In this document: piece by piece, positions 45,686-55,088 of the stretch
How the letters are laid out: each line of letters starts with the position of its first letter
How positions within the stretch are numbered: the first letter of the stretch is position 1
NCBI RefSeq assembly: GCF_000015165.1
Contig: NC_009485.1
Coordinates: 5,537,501 to 5,601,500 of the forward strand
Origin: Bradyrhizobium sp. BTAi1
GTDB lineage: Bacteria > Pseudomonadota > Alphaproteobacteria > Rhizobiales > Xanthobacteraceae
DNA: 64,000 bases
Direction: 5' to 3'
Program-made: the position numbers and the translations under genes
Notes under the pieces: generated by a model
Seen by the model: only the letters and a program-made list of their open reading frames with translations
What the model was told of the DNA's origin: nothing
Databases searched by the model: none

Positions 45686-47533
45686 CTACACCGGCTGCGC
45701 CGCCGCGACGAGGTCGCCGGCGCGCTGGTCCTGCTTCAGGAGCGCGGCGAGCTCGCTTTCGTCGAGCGTCTCCTTGACCAGCAGGCGGCGGGCGGCGCGC
45801 TCGAGCACGTCGCGCTTGTCCTGCAGCAGCTTGCGGGTGCGCTCCAGCGCCGATGTCACGATCGCGCGCACCTCGGCGTCGATCGCGTCGCCGGCGGCCT
45901 CGCCATAGTCGGCGCTGCGCGAGGTGCCGGGCGCCAAGAACGACTGGTTGTCGCGCTCATAGGCCACCGAGCCGAGTTGCTCCGACATGCCGTAGCGCGT
46001 CACCATCGAGCGCGCGATGTCGGTGACGCGGCGCAGATCGTCGGCCGCCCCCGTCGACAGATGGCCATAGACCACGAGCTCCGCGGCGCGGCCGCCGAGC
46101 AGCACCGCCATCTTGTTCTCCAACTCCTCCCGCGTCATCAGGAAGCGATCCTCGGTCGGCCGCTGGATCGTGTAGCCGAGCGCGCCGACGCCGCGCGGAA
46201 TGATCGAGACCTTGTGCACGGGATCGGTGCCCGGCAGGCTCATCGCGACGATGGCATGGCCCATCTCGTGATAGGCGACGATCTCGCGCTCCTTCGGATT
46301 GAGCAGCCGGTTGCGCTTCTCCAGGCCGGCCACGATGCGCTCGATCGCATTGTTGAAGTCGTCGAGCGTGACCTCATCGGCGCCGCGCCGCGTCGCCAGC
46401 AAGGTCGCCTCGTTGACGAGATTGGCGAGATCGGCGCCGGTGAAGCCCGGCGTCAGCGCCGCCACCTTCTCCGGATCGACGTCGGCGGCGAGCTTGGCCT
46501 TTTTCAGATGCACGTTGAGGATCTGGATGCGGCCCGGCTTGTCCGGACGATCGACCAGCACTTGGCGGTCGAAGCGGCCGGCGCGCAGCAGCGCCGGATC
46601 GAGAATCTCAGGGCGGTTGGTCGCCGCCAGCAGCACAAGGCCGACCGAGGAGTCGAAGCCGTCGAGCTCGACCAGCAGCTGGTTCAGGGTCTGCTCCTTC
46701 TCGTCATGGCCGCCGGCGAACGGGCCCATGCCGCGGGCGCGCCCCAACGCATCGAGCTCGTCGATGAAGATGATCGCGGGCGCCTTGGCGCGCGCCTGCT
46801 CGAACAGGTCGCGCACGCGCGCCGCACCGACGCCGACGAACATCTCGACGAACTCCGAGCCCGAGATCGAGAAGAACGGCACACCGGCCTCGCCCGCGAC
46901 CGCCTTGGCGAGCAAGGTCTTGCCGGTGCCGGGCGGGCCGACCAGCAGCACGCCCTTCGGCATGCGGCCGCCGAGACGGCCATAGGATTTCGGATCCTTC
47001 AGGAAGGCGACAATCTCGCGCAGCTCGTCCTTGGCCTCGTCGACGCCGGCGACGTCCTCGAAGCGCACACCGGTATTGGCCTCGACATAGACCTTGGCCT
47101 TGCTCTTGCCGATCTGCATCAGGCCGCCGCCGAGCCCACCTGCGCCGCCCATCATCCGCCGCGACAGCCAGTACCAGACGCCGAAGAACAGCGCGATCGG
47201 CATCACCAGCGAGAGAATGTCGCCGAGAATGTTGCTCTCGACCCGGCCGGTGAAGGTGACGTTGGCCTTGGCAAGCTCCTTGGCGAACTCTTGGTCCACG
47301 CGCGTTGTCGCAAAGCGCGTCTGCCCGCTGGGCAGCGGCTCCTTCAACGTCCCTTCGAGATAGTTCTCGGAAACGCCGACCTCCTTCACCTTGCCGGCGG
47401 CCAGGAGGTCCTGGAACTGGCTGTAGGGAATCACGGCGACCTGGCGATAGCTCGTCCACGCATTGTGGATCATCATCGCGACGAAGATCGCAATGATCGC
47501 ATACCAGAGATTGAAGCGGGTCTGCTTGGTCAT
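45686..47533 (-). CDS. ftsH: ATP-dependent zinc metalloprotease FtsH
   Basis: A 615-aa membrane protease. Two N-terminal helices (about 7-25 and 105-125), AAA+ domain with GPPGTGKTLLAKA, IIFIDELDALG and the SRH region TNRPEILDPALLRAGRFDRQV, then the zinc motif HEMGHA. It degrades misfolded membrane proteins and regulators. Since alphaproteobacteria normally have an essential ftsH beside tilS, this isolated copy next to a lipid kinase may be a second paralogue. Confidence 0.95.
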   Translation of the reverse strand: MTKQTRFNLWYAIIAIFVAMMIHNAWTSYRQVAVIPYSQFQDLLAAGKVKEVGVSENYLEGTLKEPLPSGQTRFATTRVDQEFAKELAKANVTFTGRVESNILGDILSLVMPIALFFGVWYWLSRRMMGGAGGLGGGLMQIGKSKAKVYVEANTGVRFEDVAGVDEAKDELREIVAFLKDPKSYGRLGGRMPKGVLLVGPPGTGKTLLAKAVAGEAGVPFFSISGSEFVEMFVGVGAARVRDLFEQARAKAPAIIFIDELDALGRARGMGPFAGGHDEKEQTLNQLLVELDGFDSSVGLVLLAATNRPEILDPALLRAGRFDRQVLVDRPDKPGRIQILNVHLKKAKLAADVDPEKVAALTPGFTGADLANLVNEATLLATRRGADEVTLDDFNNAIERIVAGLEKRNRLLNPKEREIVAYHEMGHAIVAMSLPGTDPVHKVSIIPRGVGALGYTIQRPTEDRFLMTREELENKMAVLLGGRAAELVVYGHLSTGAADDLRRVTDIARSMVTRYGMSEQLGSVAYERDNQSFLAPGTSRSADYGEAAGDAIDAEVRAIVTSALERTRKLLQDKRDVLERAARRLLVKETLDESELAALLKQDQRAGDLVAAAQPV

Positions 47534-47596
47534 GGGTCTCTCAACGGAGTGAACGAATAAGTAACGCGTGACCGCAGGCTGCGGATTGGCCGGCGG

Positions 47597-48550
47597 TCAG
47601 TTGCGGTCCTGGGATGGCGTCTCGGGCACGAACACGGTGACCGCGCGCGGCAGCACGTTGAAGCGTGCCGGAGTGAAGGTGACGAGTTCGCCATCGGCGT
47701 TGATCGGACGCGGCCGCCGGGTGCGGATCTCGAACGCGGTGTCACGCGAGGCCCGCACCTCCTGCCACAGCCCGTGGCGGCCCTTGCGGAAGTCATAGGC
47801 CATGGCCAGCAGCTTCCAGACGCGGCCGATCTCCAGCGAATAGAGATCGAGATGAGAATCGTCGATCTCCGCACTGTGCTCGACGGCCATGCCGCCGCCA
47901 TAATAACGGCCGTTGCCGACCGCGATCTGCAATGTCTTCACGCGCACCGCGCCATCCGAGGACACGATCATGGCGCGAAACGGCCGCGCATTGGTGAGCA
48001 CCTTGAGCGCCGTGATCGCGTAGCCGAGCCGTCCGAACCGGCGCTTTGTCTCCTTGGTCAGCTGGCGCGCGAGATCGGCGCTGAGGCCGAGACTCGCAAC
48101 GTTGAAGAACGGGTGCCCGTTGACGTCGCCGAGATCGATATTGCGGCGATGGCCGGCCGCGATCACGTCGGCCGCCGCTTCCATGTCCTCGGGCAGGCCG
48201 AGCGTGCGCGCGAGATCATTGGCGGTGCCGGCGGGAATGATGCCGAGCGGCAGCCCGGTCTTCACCAGCGCGGGTGCGGCGGCGTTGAGGCTGCCATCAC
48301 CGCCGGCGATGACGACGGCGTGCGCACCGTCGGCATGGGCTTCGATCCACGGCGCGACCTCGCGCGGACTATGCGGCGCCGAGATCACGAGATCGTAGCC
48401 CGCCCCGCTCAGCCGCGACACGGCCACTCCGGCCGCCGTGCCGCCGGAGCGGCTGCCGCGGTTGATGATCACCAGCAGTCGGCGCGTTGCGACTGGCGGT
48501 CGGGACGGTGGCGCCGTCGCAACCAATACCTTCTCATCCCCCGCCGTCAC
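47597..48550 (-). CDS. Diacylglycerol/lipid kinase
   Basis: A 317-aa DAGK-catalytic-domain protein (YegS/DgkB type): NRGSRSGGTAAG, VVIAGGDGSLNAAAPAL, GIIPAGTANDLARTLGLP and FFNVASLGLSAD. It phosphorylates a lipid diol with ATP, probably diacylglycerol. The GTG at 48550 has GGGAG 6 nt upstream. It lies 63 bp upstream of ftsH in the same direction, so the two may share a transcript. Confidence 0.9.
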   Translation of the reverse strand: MTAGDEKVLVATAPPSRPPVATRRLLVIINRGSRSGGTAAGVAVSRLSGAGYDLVISAPHSPREVAPWIEAHADGAHAVVIAGGDGSLNAAAPALVKTGLPLGIIPAGTANDLARTLGLPEDMEAAADVIAAGHRRNIDLGDVNGHPFFNVASLGLSADLARQLTKETKRRFGRLGYAITALKVLTNARPFRAMIVSSDGAVRVKTLQIAVGNGRYYGGGMAVEHSAEIDDSHLDLYSLEIGRVWKLLAMAYDFRKGRHGLWQEVRASRDTAFEIRTRRPRPINADGELVTFTPARFNVLPRAVTVFVPETPSQDRN

Positions 48551-48855
48551 GACCTGCTCCCGTACACCACATACCAGCACGCCCGGGTATCCAGGCGCGA
48601 TTGCCTCACAAAGCGGCGAGCAGCCGTTCGGGTTCCATCACGATCGGCCTTGGTGCCCCGATCCGGCGACGGTCGTGCGACGTTACAAGATGCGTTGGTC
48701 GAAGCATACGGAGAGCAAGAGCAGCAAAGGTCCATGGTCACAAGCGACACGTGTGGCCGCATCTCATCAAACTCCCATTTGCGCTCCGAAGAGCGAAATA
48801 CCGTCATTGGTATTTGTTACGAAAGAGAGTCCGACATCATAGCCGTGCAGACTAT

Positions 48856-49044
48856 CAGAGGGGCCCGGATCTCCGGTTCATCACACCTAGTTCGGGTTTT
48901 CAGCGCCGCAAGGCGCATGACACTCTGTCGCATTCGGTGAGGTCGCATTCGGTGGCGTCACATTCAGCGGCGCGGCCTCGCGTCCCCTTGAAATCGCGCG
49001 GCAGGCGAATACATGGTGGGGTAACCCTGGTCCGGGCCCCTCTG
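48856..49044 (+). ncRNA. Possible structured leader upstream of terC
   Basis: CAGAGGGGCCCGGA (48856-48869) and TCCGGGCCCCTCTG (49031-49044) are perfect 14-bp inverse copies enclosing 161 nt. Inside lie a GCGCC-GCAA-GGCGC hairpin (48903-48916) and three 15-bp tandem repeats (48927-48971). The closing helix lies 71 nt before the terC GTG. Many terC genes have a manganese (yybP-ykoY) riboswitch, but its GGGGAGUAG core is absent here. It may instead be a mobile palindromic element. Nothing else was seen in 48551-49115. Confidence 0.35.
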
Positions 49045-49115
49045 GTGAAGCTGCCGGTGCTTTCACGATGTCGGACCTGACGACATCAATCACACTGGCT
49101 CAAAGAGGACCCGTC

Positions 49116-50093
49116 GTGGATTTCCTGTTCATCGCGTTTGCCGGCAAGCCTGTCTGGATGTGGCTTGCCTTTCTCGCAATCGTGCTCGCCCTGCTCGTTT
49201 TCGACCTCGGCATCGTGCATCGCAAGACGCGCGAAATATCGGTGCGCGAGAGCCTCGTGATGAGCGCGATCTACATCATGCTCGGCCTCGGCTTCGGCGG
49301 CTGGGTGTGGTGGCAGCTCGGCGGCGAGGCCGGCACGGCCTATCTGACCGCGTTCACGATCGAGAAGGCGCTGGCGATGGACAATGTCTTCGTCATCGCG
49401 ATGATCTTCAGCTATTTCGCGATCCCCCGCGCCTATCAGCATCGCGTGCTGTTCTGGGGCATCGTCGGCGTCATCGTGCTGCGCGCGATCATGATCGGTC
49501 TTGGCGCCGCGATCGTCGCCCAGGCGAGCTGGGTGCTCTACGTGTTCGCGCTCTTCCTGGTCGCGACCGGCGTCAAGATGCTGGTGTTCAAGGACAAGCC
49601 GCATGACGTCGGCTCCAACCCGGCGCTGGCCTGGATGCGGCGCCGCTTCGACGTCACCGACCGGCTGCATGACGAGCACTTCTTCGTGCGTCAGCCCAAC
49701 GCCAGCGGCAAGATGACCTGGTTCATGACGCCGCTGTTCCTGGCGCTGATCCTGATCGAGTTCGCCGACGTCATCTTCGCCGTCGACTCGGTGCCCGCGA
49801 TCTTCGCGATCTCGACCGACCCGTTCGTGGTCTACACCTCGAACATCTTCGCGATCCTGGGTCTGCGTGCGCTCTATTTCGCGCTGGCCGCGATGGTCGA
49901 TCGCTTCCAGTATCTCAAGCTGGCGCTTGCGGCCGTGCTGATCTTCATCGGCTCGAAGATCTTCCTCGCCGACCTGCTCGGGCTGGAGAAGTTTCCGCCG
50001 GCGCTGTCGCTCGGCATCACCTTCGGCCTGCTCGGCGCCGGCATCGGCTATTCATTGTGGAAGACGCGGCCCGCGGCCGAGCAGGTGAAGTAA
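49116..50093 (+). CDS. terC: TerC-family membrane protein (Alx-like)
   Basis: A 325-aa protein with about nine helices, with the conserved acidic motifs EKALAMDNVFVIAMIF and EFADVIFAVDSVPAIFAIS. TerC/Alx proteins act in metal-ion (mainly manganese) export or tellurite resistance and help metalate secreted enzymes. I chose the GTG at 49116 (VDFLFIAF) with GAGGA 6 nt upstream; the ATG at 49068 lacks a ribosome site. A long possible leader precedes it. Confidence 0.9.
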   Translation: MDFLFIAFAGKPVWMWLAFLAIVLALLVFDLGIVHRKTREISVRESLVMSAIYIMLGLGFGGWVWWQLGGEAGTAYLTAFTIEKALAMDNVFVIAMIFSYFAIPRAYQHRVLFWGIVGVIVLRAIMIGLGAAIVAQASWVLYVFALFLVATGVKMLVFKDKPHDVGSNPALAWMRRRFDVTDRLHDEHFFVRQPNASGKMTWFMTPLFLALILIEFADVIFAVDSVPAIFAISTDPFVVYTSNIFAILGLRALYFALAAMVDRFQYLKLALAAVLIFIGSKIFLADLLGLEKFPPALSLGITFGLLGAGIGYSLWKTRPAAEQVK

Positions 50094-50121
50094 GAACACG
50101 CAGAGGACACGAGGTCACGGC

Positions 50122-51075
50122 GTGGCGATGAACGATGGCGCATCCAATGATGAGGTCTCGGCGGCGCCACGCCGGCACAATGGCCCGATCAGCCGGCGGC
50201 TGCTCGCGATCGCGCGCACGGTGCGATCGGAGGAGCCGTCGGTCGGCGAGTTGTTCGACCGCCTGGAGTCGGAAGGTCTCGGCCTCACTTTGCTGCTGCT
50301 GACGATCCCGGCGCTGATCCCGCTGCCCGGCCCGTTCGGCATGGTGTTCGGCACCTTCGTCGCGGTGGTGGCGCTGCAGATCCTGTTCGGCGCCGAGCGA
50401 CTATGGTTGCCGGAGACGGTGCGGCGCCGGCCAGTCCCGCAGCGGCTGCTGCGCAAGGTCATCCGGGCCGGGCTCGACTGGGCCGGCGTTGCCGAGCGCG
50501 CCCTGCGCGAGGACCGCCTGGTCTGGCTGACCGGCCGCACCGCGCGCATGGTCCTGGCGCTACCGCTGCTGTTGATGGCGGTCACGATCATTCTTCCCAT
50601 CCCGATGGGCAATGTAATGCCGGCTCTGGCGCTGATCGCCGCCTCGATCGGCTTCATGGCCGGCGACGGCCTGGCCGTGCTGGTGTCGATGCTGATCGCG
50701 ATGGCCGCCGTGGTGTGGACGGCGGTGCTGCTCTACACCGGCGCGGCCGCAGCCGACTACGCGGCCACGCTGCTGACGCATCTGGGCCTTCATCTGCGCA
50801 GCATGATGCAGAGTCTGGGCGTCGATCTCGGCCTCGCTGCCGGCGTTGCGACCGGGTGCGCGGTCGCGGCCGGGCTCACCGCGCTGGCCTTCTGGGTTCA
50901 GGCGGCGCGTCACCGGCGTCGCCGGCGCGGCCTGTTCGATCCGACGGAGGACCCGCGGGAGCGCTCGCGCGCGATGGCGCGGCGCGGGCGTGGCCTGGTC
51001 GCGGCCGCGACCATCGCCACGGGGGCGGCGGCGATCTTGATCGCCACGCGCCTGATGCTGACGGCCTGGATTTGA
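50122..51075 (+). CDS. exoD: ExoD-family membrane protein
   Basis: 317 aa. The ExoD region begins at SEEPSVGELFDRLESEGLGLTLLLLTIPALIPLPGPFG, with four to five helices, followed by an Arg-rich loop and a last helix. ExoD was found in rhizobia as affecting exopolysaccharide and nodule invasion; the biochemical role is unclear. The GTG at 50122 has GAGG 7 nt upstream. It lies 28 bp after terC and is probably co-transcribed. Confidence 0.88.
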   Translation: MAMNDGASNDEVSAAPRRHNGPISRRLLAIARTVRSEEPSVGELFDRLESEGLGLTLLLLTIPALIPLPGPFGMVFGTFVAVVALQILFGAERLWLPETVRRRPVPQRLLRKVIRAGLDWAGVAERALREDRLVWLTGRTARMVLALPLLLMAVTIILPIPMGNVMPALALIAASIGFMAGDGLAVLVSMLIAMAAVVWTAVLLYTGAAAADYAATLLTHLGLHLRSMMQSLGVDLGLAAGVATGCAVAAGLTALAFWVQAARHRRRRRGLFDPTEDPRERSRAMARRGRGLVAAATIATGAAAILIATRLMLTAWI

Positions 51076-51303
51076 GCGGTCCCCCGCCAGACGCGACGTC
51101 CCGCCACAGGGGTTCTCGCGCCGCAAACATTTTTTCGTGAGGCGCCTCGCGGCCCGGCCGCAGGGCGTTGGCATTGATGGAATGAGGGAAAATCAGCTTG
51201 ATGTCATATGGTATGCCAATGCCCGTCATCACGCTGAACAATTCCTGCTGTCTCATCCTGCTAATTTCGGTTATGTTTCGGGGCAACAGTCATCAAACCG
51301 TCA

Positions 51304-53106
51304 ATGAACCAACACATGCCGGATTCGAACGCCGCGTCGATCCAAGGCAGCGATTGCGTTATGCCTGGATCAAGCGTACAAGATGCGACGAGCAGCAACG
51401 CAGACTGCACGGCGGACCCTCCAAGTGGGATTGCACCTTCCCGTCGGATCGACACTGCTGGCCAGCCGGTCTCTTTGGCTGTGGATTCGGGGGCTGCGGA
51501 TCCGGCAGCTGCAGATGCGGGCGCGGCGCCTCTCGATCCCGCGCGACCCGCATTGCCCGATCCCGCAATCTCCGGCGAAGAGATCGAGCTGAAGCTGCTC
51601 GTCGTCCCCGAGCAGCTCGCCGATTTCAACAATGCGCCGATCGTCGTAGCGCATGCGCGCAACAAGGGCACGCGCAAGCATCTCACATCCGTCTATTACG
51701 ATACGCCGCGACGACAGCTCTGGAAGAACGGCTTCACGCTGCGGGTGCGCCAGAGCGGCTCGCGTTTCGTGCAGACCGTCAAGTCCCAGCAGAGCGACGA
51801 CCCGCTGAAGCGCGGCGAATGGGAAGCGAGCGTCACCTCGCTCGCGCCGGACACGGCATTGGCGGCGGCACTGCTGCCCGAGGAACTGCGCGCAGCCGTG
51901 ACCGACTCGCCGCTCGAGCCGGTGTTCACGGCAGACGTGCATCGTCATGCGCGGCTGCTCGATCTGCCCAACGCAACCCTCGAGGTCGCCTTTGACAGCG
52001 GCGTGATCAAGGCGGGTGAGCACAGCGAGACGGTCAGCGAGATTGAGCTGGAACTCAAGAGCGGCAACCCCGCGACGATCTACGAGGCGGCGCTGCGGCT
52101 CGCCGAGCACGGTCCGGTGCGGCCCTCGATCCGCAGCAAGTCGGCACGCGGTTTCGATCTCGCCGCAAGCGTAGCGCCAGGCGCCGAGAAACCGCAGAAG
52201 CTTCATCTGGATCCCGCGGTCTCGCTGGACGAGGCCTTCGCGGTGATCCTGCGCGGCAGCTTCCATCATCTGCTGCAGGCGCTGCCGGCAGCCGAGGATG
52301 GCCGCGATCCGGAAGGCGTTCATCAGATGCGGGTGGCGCTGCGGCGGCTCCGCGCGGCGCTGCATCTGATGCGGCCGCTCGGGGTTTCGGCGACGCTGGA
52401 GAGCCTCGAGACCGATGCACGCTGGCTCGCACAGAATCTGTCCACGGCGCGCGATCTCGACGTCTTCCTGACCGAGACATTGCCTGAGATCGCCGAAGCC
52501 TGTCCGACGGTCGCCGGCTTCGACACGCTGCAGAGCCTGGCCGAGCGGCAGCGCGCGCTTGCTTATCGCAAGCTGCGCATGGCGGTCGCCGACCGCCGCT
52601 GCGCCGCCTTCGTGCTCGGTCTCGGCGCGTTGATCGCGACGCGTGGCTGGCGCAACGACGTCTCTCCAGACGAGCTTGGGCGGCTCGCGGGGCCGGCGCT
52701 CGATTTTGCCGGACACGTGCTGGCGGAGCGGCATCAGACGGTGCTCAAGCGCGGCCGACGTTTCAAGAAGCTGCCGGCCGAGCGCCGCCATCGGGTGCGG
52801 CTGGCGCTGAAGAAGCTGCGCTACAGCATCGACTTCCTGCTGCCGCTCTACGGCGCAAGCAAGCCGGCCAGGAAATATGCCAGGACCCTCGCCGACCTGC
52901 AGGAGCAGCTCGGCTATTACAACGACATGGCGGTGACCGCCGGCGTCATCGCCGATCTCGGCACGACCTCGACCGATGCGGCGATCGCCGCGGCCGCAAT
53001 CACCGGCTGGCACGCCCATGCGATGGCCGGCGTCGAGCAACCGCTACGCGAGGCGTGGCGTGCATTCGCGAAAGCGCCGACTCCCTGGGGCTCCGAGGAG
53101 GCGTAG
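51304..53106 (+). CDS. CYTH-CHAD domain protein
   Basis: 600 aa. An N-terminal Ala/Asp/Pro-rich extension of about 90 residues is followed by a CYTH domain with ExExK at 93-97 (EIELK) and catalytic Arg/Lys in RKHLTSVYYDT and GFTLRVRQSG. A C-terminal CHAD domain has conserved histidines (VHQMRVALRRLR, HRVRLALKKLRY). CYTH enzymes hydrolyse triphosphates or make cAMP; CHAD proteins bind polyphosphate. The start is uncertain because no ribosome site is seen and the extension is low-complexity. Confidence 0.88.
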   Translation: MNQHMPDSNAASIQGSDCVMPGSSVQDATSSNADCTADPPSGIAPSRRIDTAGQPVSLAVDSGAADPAAADAGAAPLDPARPALPDPAISGEEIELKLLVVPEQLADFNNAPIVVAHARNKGTRKHLTSVYYDTPRRQLWKNGFTLRVRQSGSRFVQTVKSQQSDDPLKRGEWEASVTSLAPDTALAAALLPEELRAAVTDSPLEPVFTADVHRHARLLDLPNATLEVAFDSGVIKAGEHSETVSEIELELKSGNPATIYEAALRLAEHGPVRPSIRSKSARGFDLAASVAPGAEKPQKLHLDPAVSLDEAFAVILRGSFHHLLQALPAAEDGRDPEGVHQMRVALRRLRAALHLMRPLGVSATLESLETDARWLAQNLSTARDLDVFLTETLPEIAEACPTVAGFDTLQSLAERQRALAYRKLRMAVADRRCAAFVLGLGALIATRGWRNDVSPDELGRLAGPALDFAGHVLAERHQTVLKRGRRFKKLPAERRHRVRLALKKLRYSIDFLLPLYGASKPARKYARTLADLQEQLGYYNDMAVTAGVIADLGTTSTDAAIAAAAITGWHAHAMAGVEQPLREAWRAFAKAPTPWGSEEA

Positions 53107-53191
53107 CGCCAGGGCCGCCGGCATAGTCATCATTGTGATCGCATTGATCTGCTTCAAGACGCATGATCGCGATGTGTGTCAGTGTGAACTT

Positions 53192-53404
53192 ATGAAGATA
53201 TCCAGCGTGACCTGCCCGCATTGCCATGCGGCCTACGAGATCGCCGAATCGACATCCGCCCTGGGCAGCCCCGGCCAGGCCGATTGCGGCGTTTGTGGAA
53301 CGCTGCTGGTCGCGTGGGAGGAGCCGAGCCTGCGCGCCTTCCGGCTCGTGGTGCCGCCCGAGCACAAATATCCGCGCGTGCCGACCCCGTCCTGCTTCGC
53401 CTGA
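53192..53404 (+). CDS. Small zinc-ribbon protein (70 aa)
   Basis: Starts MKISSVTCPHCHAAYEIAES, then DCGVCGTLLVAWEEPS. The CxxC...CxxC pair fits the MJ0042/zinc-ribbon type found at protein N-termini. The C-terminal tail VVPPEHKYPRVP has no known motif. It is short, soluble and of unknown role. It starts about 86 bp after the CYTH-CHAD gene. The ribosome site is weak, so the start is provisional. Confidence 0.7.
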   Translation: MKISSVTCPHCHAAYEIAESTSALGSPGQADCGVCGTLLVAWEEPSLRAFRLVVPPEHKYPRVPTPSCFA

Positions 53405-53410
53405 CAGCTT

Positions 53411-53429
53411 CGTTCCGGAATCCGGAACG
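53411..53429. promoter_or_regulatory. 19-bp near-perfect palindrome
   Basis: CGTTCCGGA and TCCGGAACG are exact inverse copies around a single A. It is too tight for an RNA hairpin loop, so a DNA-binding site is more likely. It lies 7 bp after the zinc-ribbon gene and about 180 bp before the amidohydrolase. Confidence 0.45.
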
Positions 53430-53607
53430 CGCAATGCGACGTGGCCCCGTTGCCGCGCATCTCTGCATGGCGCCATGGCGGGCAGCAGCTTGCCGGGATT
53501 TTTGGACCACGTCATAGTCGTCCGATCGTGCGGAGAGCCCCGCGCGGCCGTCCTTGGCCGCGTGGACCGCAGCGTCCAAATTCCACATCGCGAGCAGTTC
53601 CTTCCTC

Positions 53608-54780
53608 ATGCCCATCCTCAACAGCATCGCCGCATTGTCAGATGAAATGGCCGCCTGGCGGCACGATTTTCACGAGCATCCCGAACTGCTCTATGAGGTG
53701 CACCGCACCGCCGGCATCGTCGCGGACCGTCTGCGCGAATTCGGCTGCGACGAGGTCGTGACCGGGATCGGCCGCACCGGCGTGGTCGGCGTGATCCGGG
53801 GCCGCAAATCGGCCTCCGGCAAGACCATCGGCCTACGCGCCGACATGGACGCGCTGCCGATCGAGGAGACGTCGGGCGTTCCCTACGCCTCCAAGACGCC
53901 CGGCCTGATGCATGCCTGCGGTCATGACGGCCATACCGCGATGCTGCTCGGCGCTGCAAAATATCTCGCCGAGACGCGCAATTTCGACGGCACCGCGGTC
54001 GTCATCTTCCAGCCTGCGGAAGAAGGCGGCGCCGGCGGCAAGGCGATGGTCGATGACGGGCTGATGACGCGCTGGGGTATCCAGGAGGTCTATGGCATGC
54101 ACAACATGCCCGGCATTCCCGAAGGCCATTTCGAGATTTCACCCGGCGCGATGCTGGCGTCGGCGGACGCGATCCACATCAAGGTCACCGGCAAGGGCGG
54201 CCACGGCGGCGCCGGTCCGCACCGGGCGGTCGACAGCATCCTGATCGCCTCGCAGATCGTCAACGCGCTGCAGTCGATCGTCGCCCGCAATGTCGACCCG
54301 CTGAAATCGGCGGTGATCTCGATCTGCTCGATCCATGGCGGCACCACCTTCAACGTCATCCCCGAGACGGTCGAGATGCTCGGCACCGTGCGCACCCTCG
54401 ATCCGGACATCCGCGACCTCGTCGAGAAGCGTATCATCGAGGTCACCGAGGCCACTGCCCGGGCCTATGGCGGCTCGGCCGAGGCGATCTATGAGCGCAA
54501 ATATCCCGTGACGATGAACCATGCCGCGCAGGCCGCCTTCGCTGCCGACGTGGCCCGCGACGTCGCCGGCAATGAGCGCGTGAATGACCGCGCCACGCCC
54601 TTGATGGGCGGCGAGGATTTCGCCTTCATGCTGGAAGCGCGCCCCGGCGCGTTCGTGTTCATCGGCATGGGTCCGGGCAATGAATGTCACCACCCGGCCT
54701 ACCGCTTCAACGACAACATCCTCAGCGCCGGCGCCTCTTATTGGGTGAAGCTGGTCGAGAAGAGCATGCCGGCGAACTGA
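53608..54780 (+). CDS. M20-family amidohydrolase (hippurate hydrolase type)
   Basis: A 390-aa metal-dependent aminoacylase. Motifs are RHDFHEHPELLYEVHRTAG, LRADMDALPIEE, MHACGHDGHTAMLLGAA and FQPAEEGGAGG, with the metal-bridging loop LMGGEDFAFMLE. It hydrolyses N-acyl amino acids or hippurate-like substrates in the cytoplasm. The Met at 53608 begins the family sequence; upstream in-frame residues are not conserved. Confidence 0.93.
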   Translation: MPILNSIAALSDEMAAWRHDFHEHPELLYEVHRTAGIVADRLREFGCDEVVTGIGRTGVVGVIRGRKSASGKTIGLRADMDALPIEETSGVPYASKTPGLMHACGHDGHTAMLLGAAKYLAETRNFDGTAVVIFQPAEEGGAGGKAMVDDGLMTRWGIQEVYGMHNMPGIPEGHFEISPGAMLASADAIHIKVTGKGGHGGAGPHRAVDSILIASQIVNALQSIVARNVDPLKSAVISICSIHGGTTFNVIPETVEMLGTVRTLDPDIRDLVEKRIIEVTEATARAYGGSAEAIYERKYPVTMNHAAQAAFAADVARDVAGNERVNDRATPLMGGEDFAFMLEARPGAFVFIGMGPGNECHHPAYRFNDNILSAGASYWVKLVEKSMPAN

Positions 54781-54809
54781 TCGGGGGCAATCCCATCAGT
54801 TCCCCGCAG

Positions 54810-54962
54810 CGTCATTGCGAGGAGCCGCAGGCGACGAAGCCATCCAGGATCGTCATCGGATCGACAGCCTGGATGGCTTCGCTGCGCTCGCAATGGCGGC
54901 CGTGGCGAGCACCGGAAGCCCCACAAGCTCCGTCATCGCGAGCGTCAGCGAAGCGGTCCAGG
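54810..54962. repeat. Dispersed palindromic repeats, family 1 (one full, one half)
   Basis: A full copy at 54810-54899 (CGTCATTGCGAG... with inner AAGCCATCCAGG / CCTGGATGGCTT and ending CTCGCAATGGCGG) is followed by a half copy at 54932-54962 (CGTCATCGCGAGCGTCAGCGA). They fill the gap between the amidohydrolase and the DMT transporter (54781-55088), where I see nothing else. Confidence 0.75.
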
Positions 54963-55088
54963 GGCCCAGTGCACGAACCGGCATGGCGCGGACTTCATTC
55001 CAGACCAGAACGGTTCGTTCCCTATCGAAACGTCGAGCGCGGCCTCGCGGCTAGGAGAAGGTGATCCTTCTCCCGCCCGCGAGGCCAC

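Noticed and set aside
48547..48807. 86-aa minus-strand frame upstream of the lipid kinase
   Set aside because: It overlaps the lipid kinase start, has no ribosome site and no convincing protein composition.
48900..49115. Classical yybP-ykoY manganese riboswitch before terC
   Set aside because: The conserved GGGGAGUAG core and second loop could not be found, although another structure may be present.
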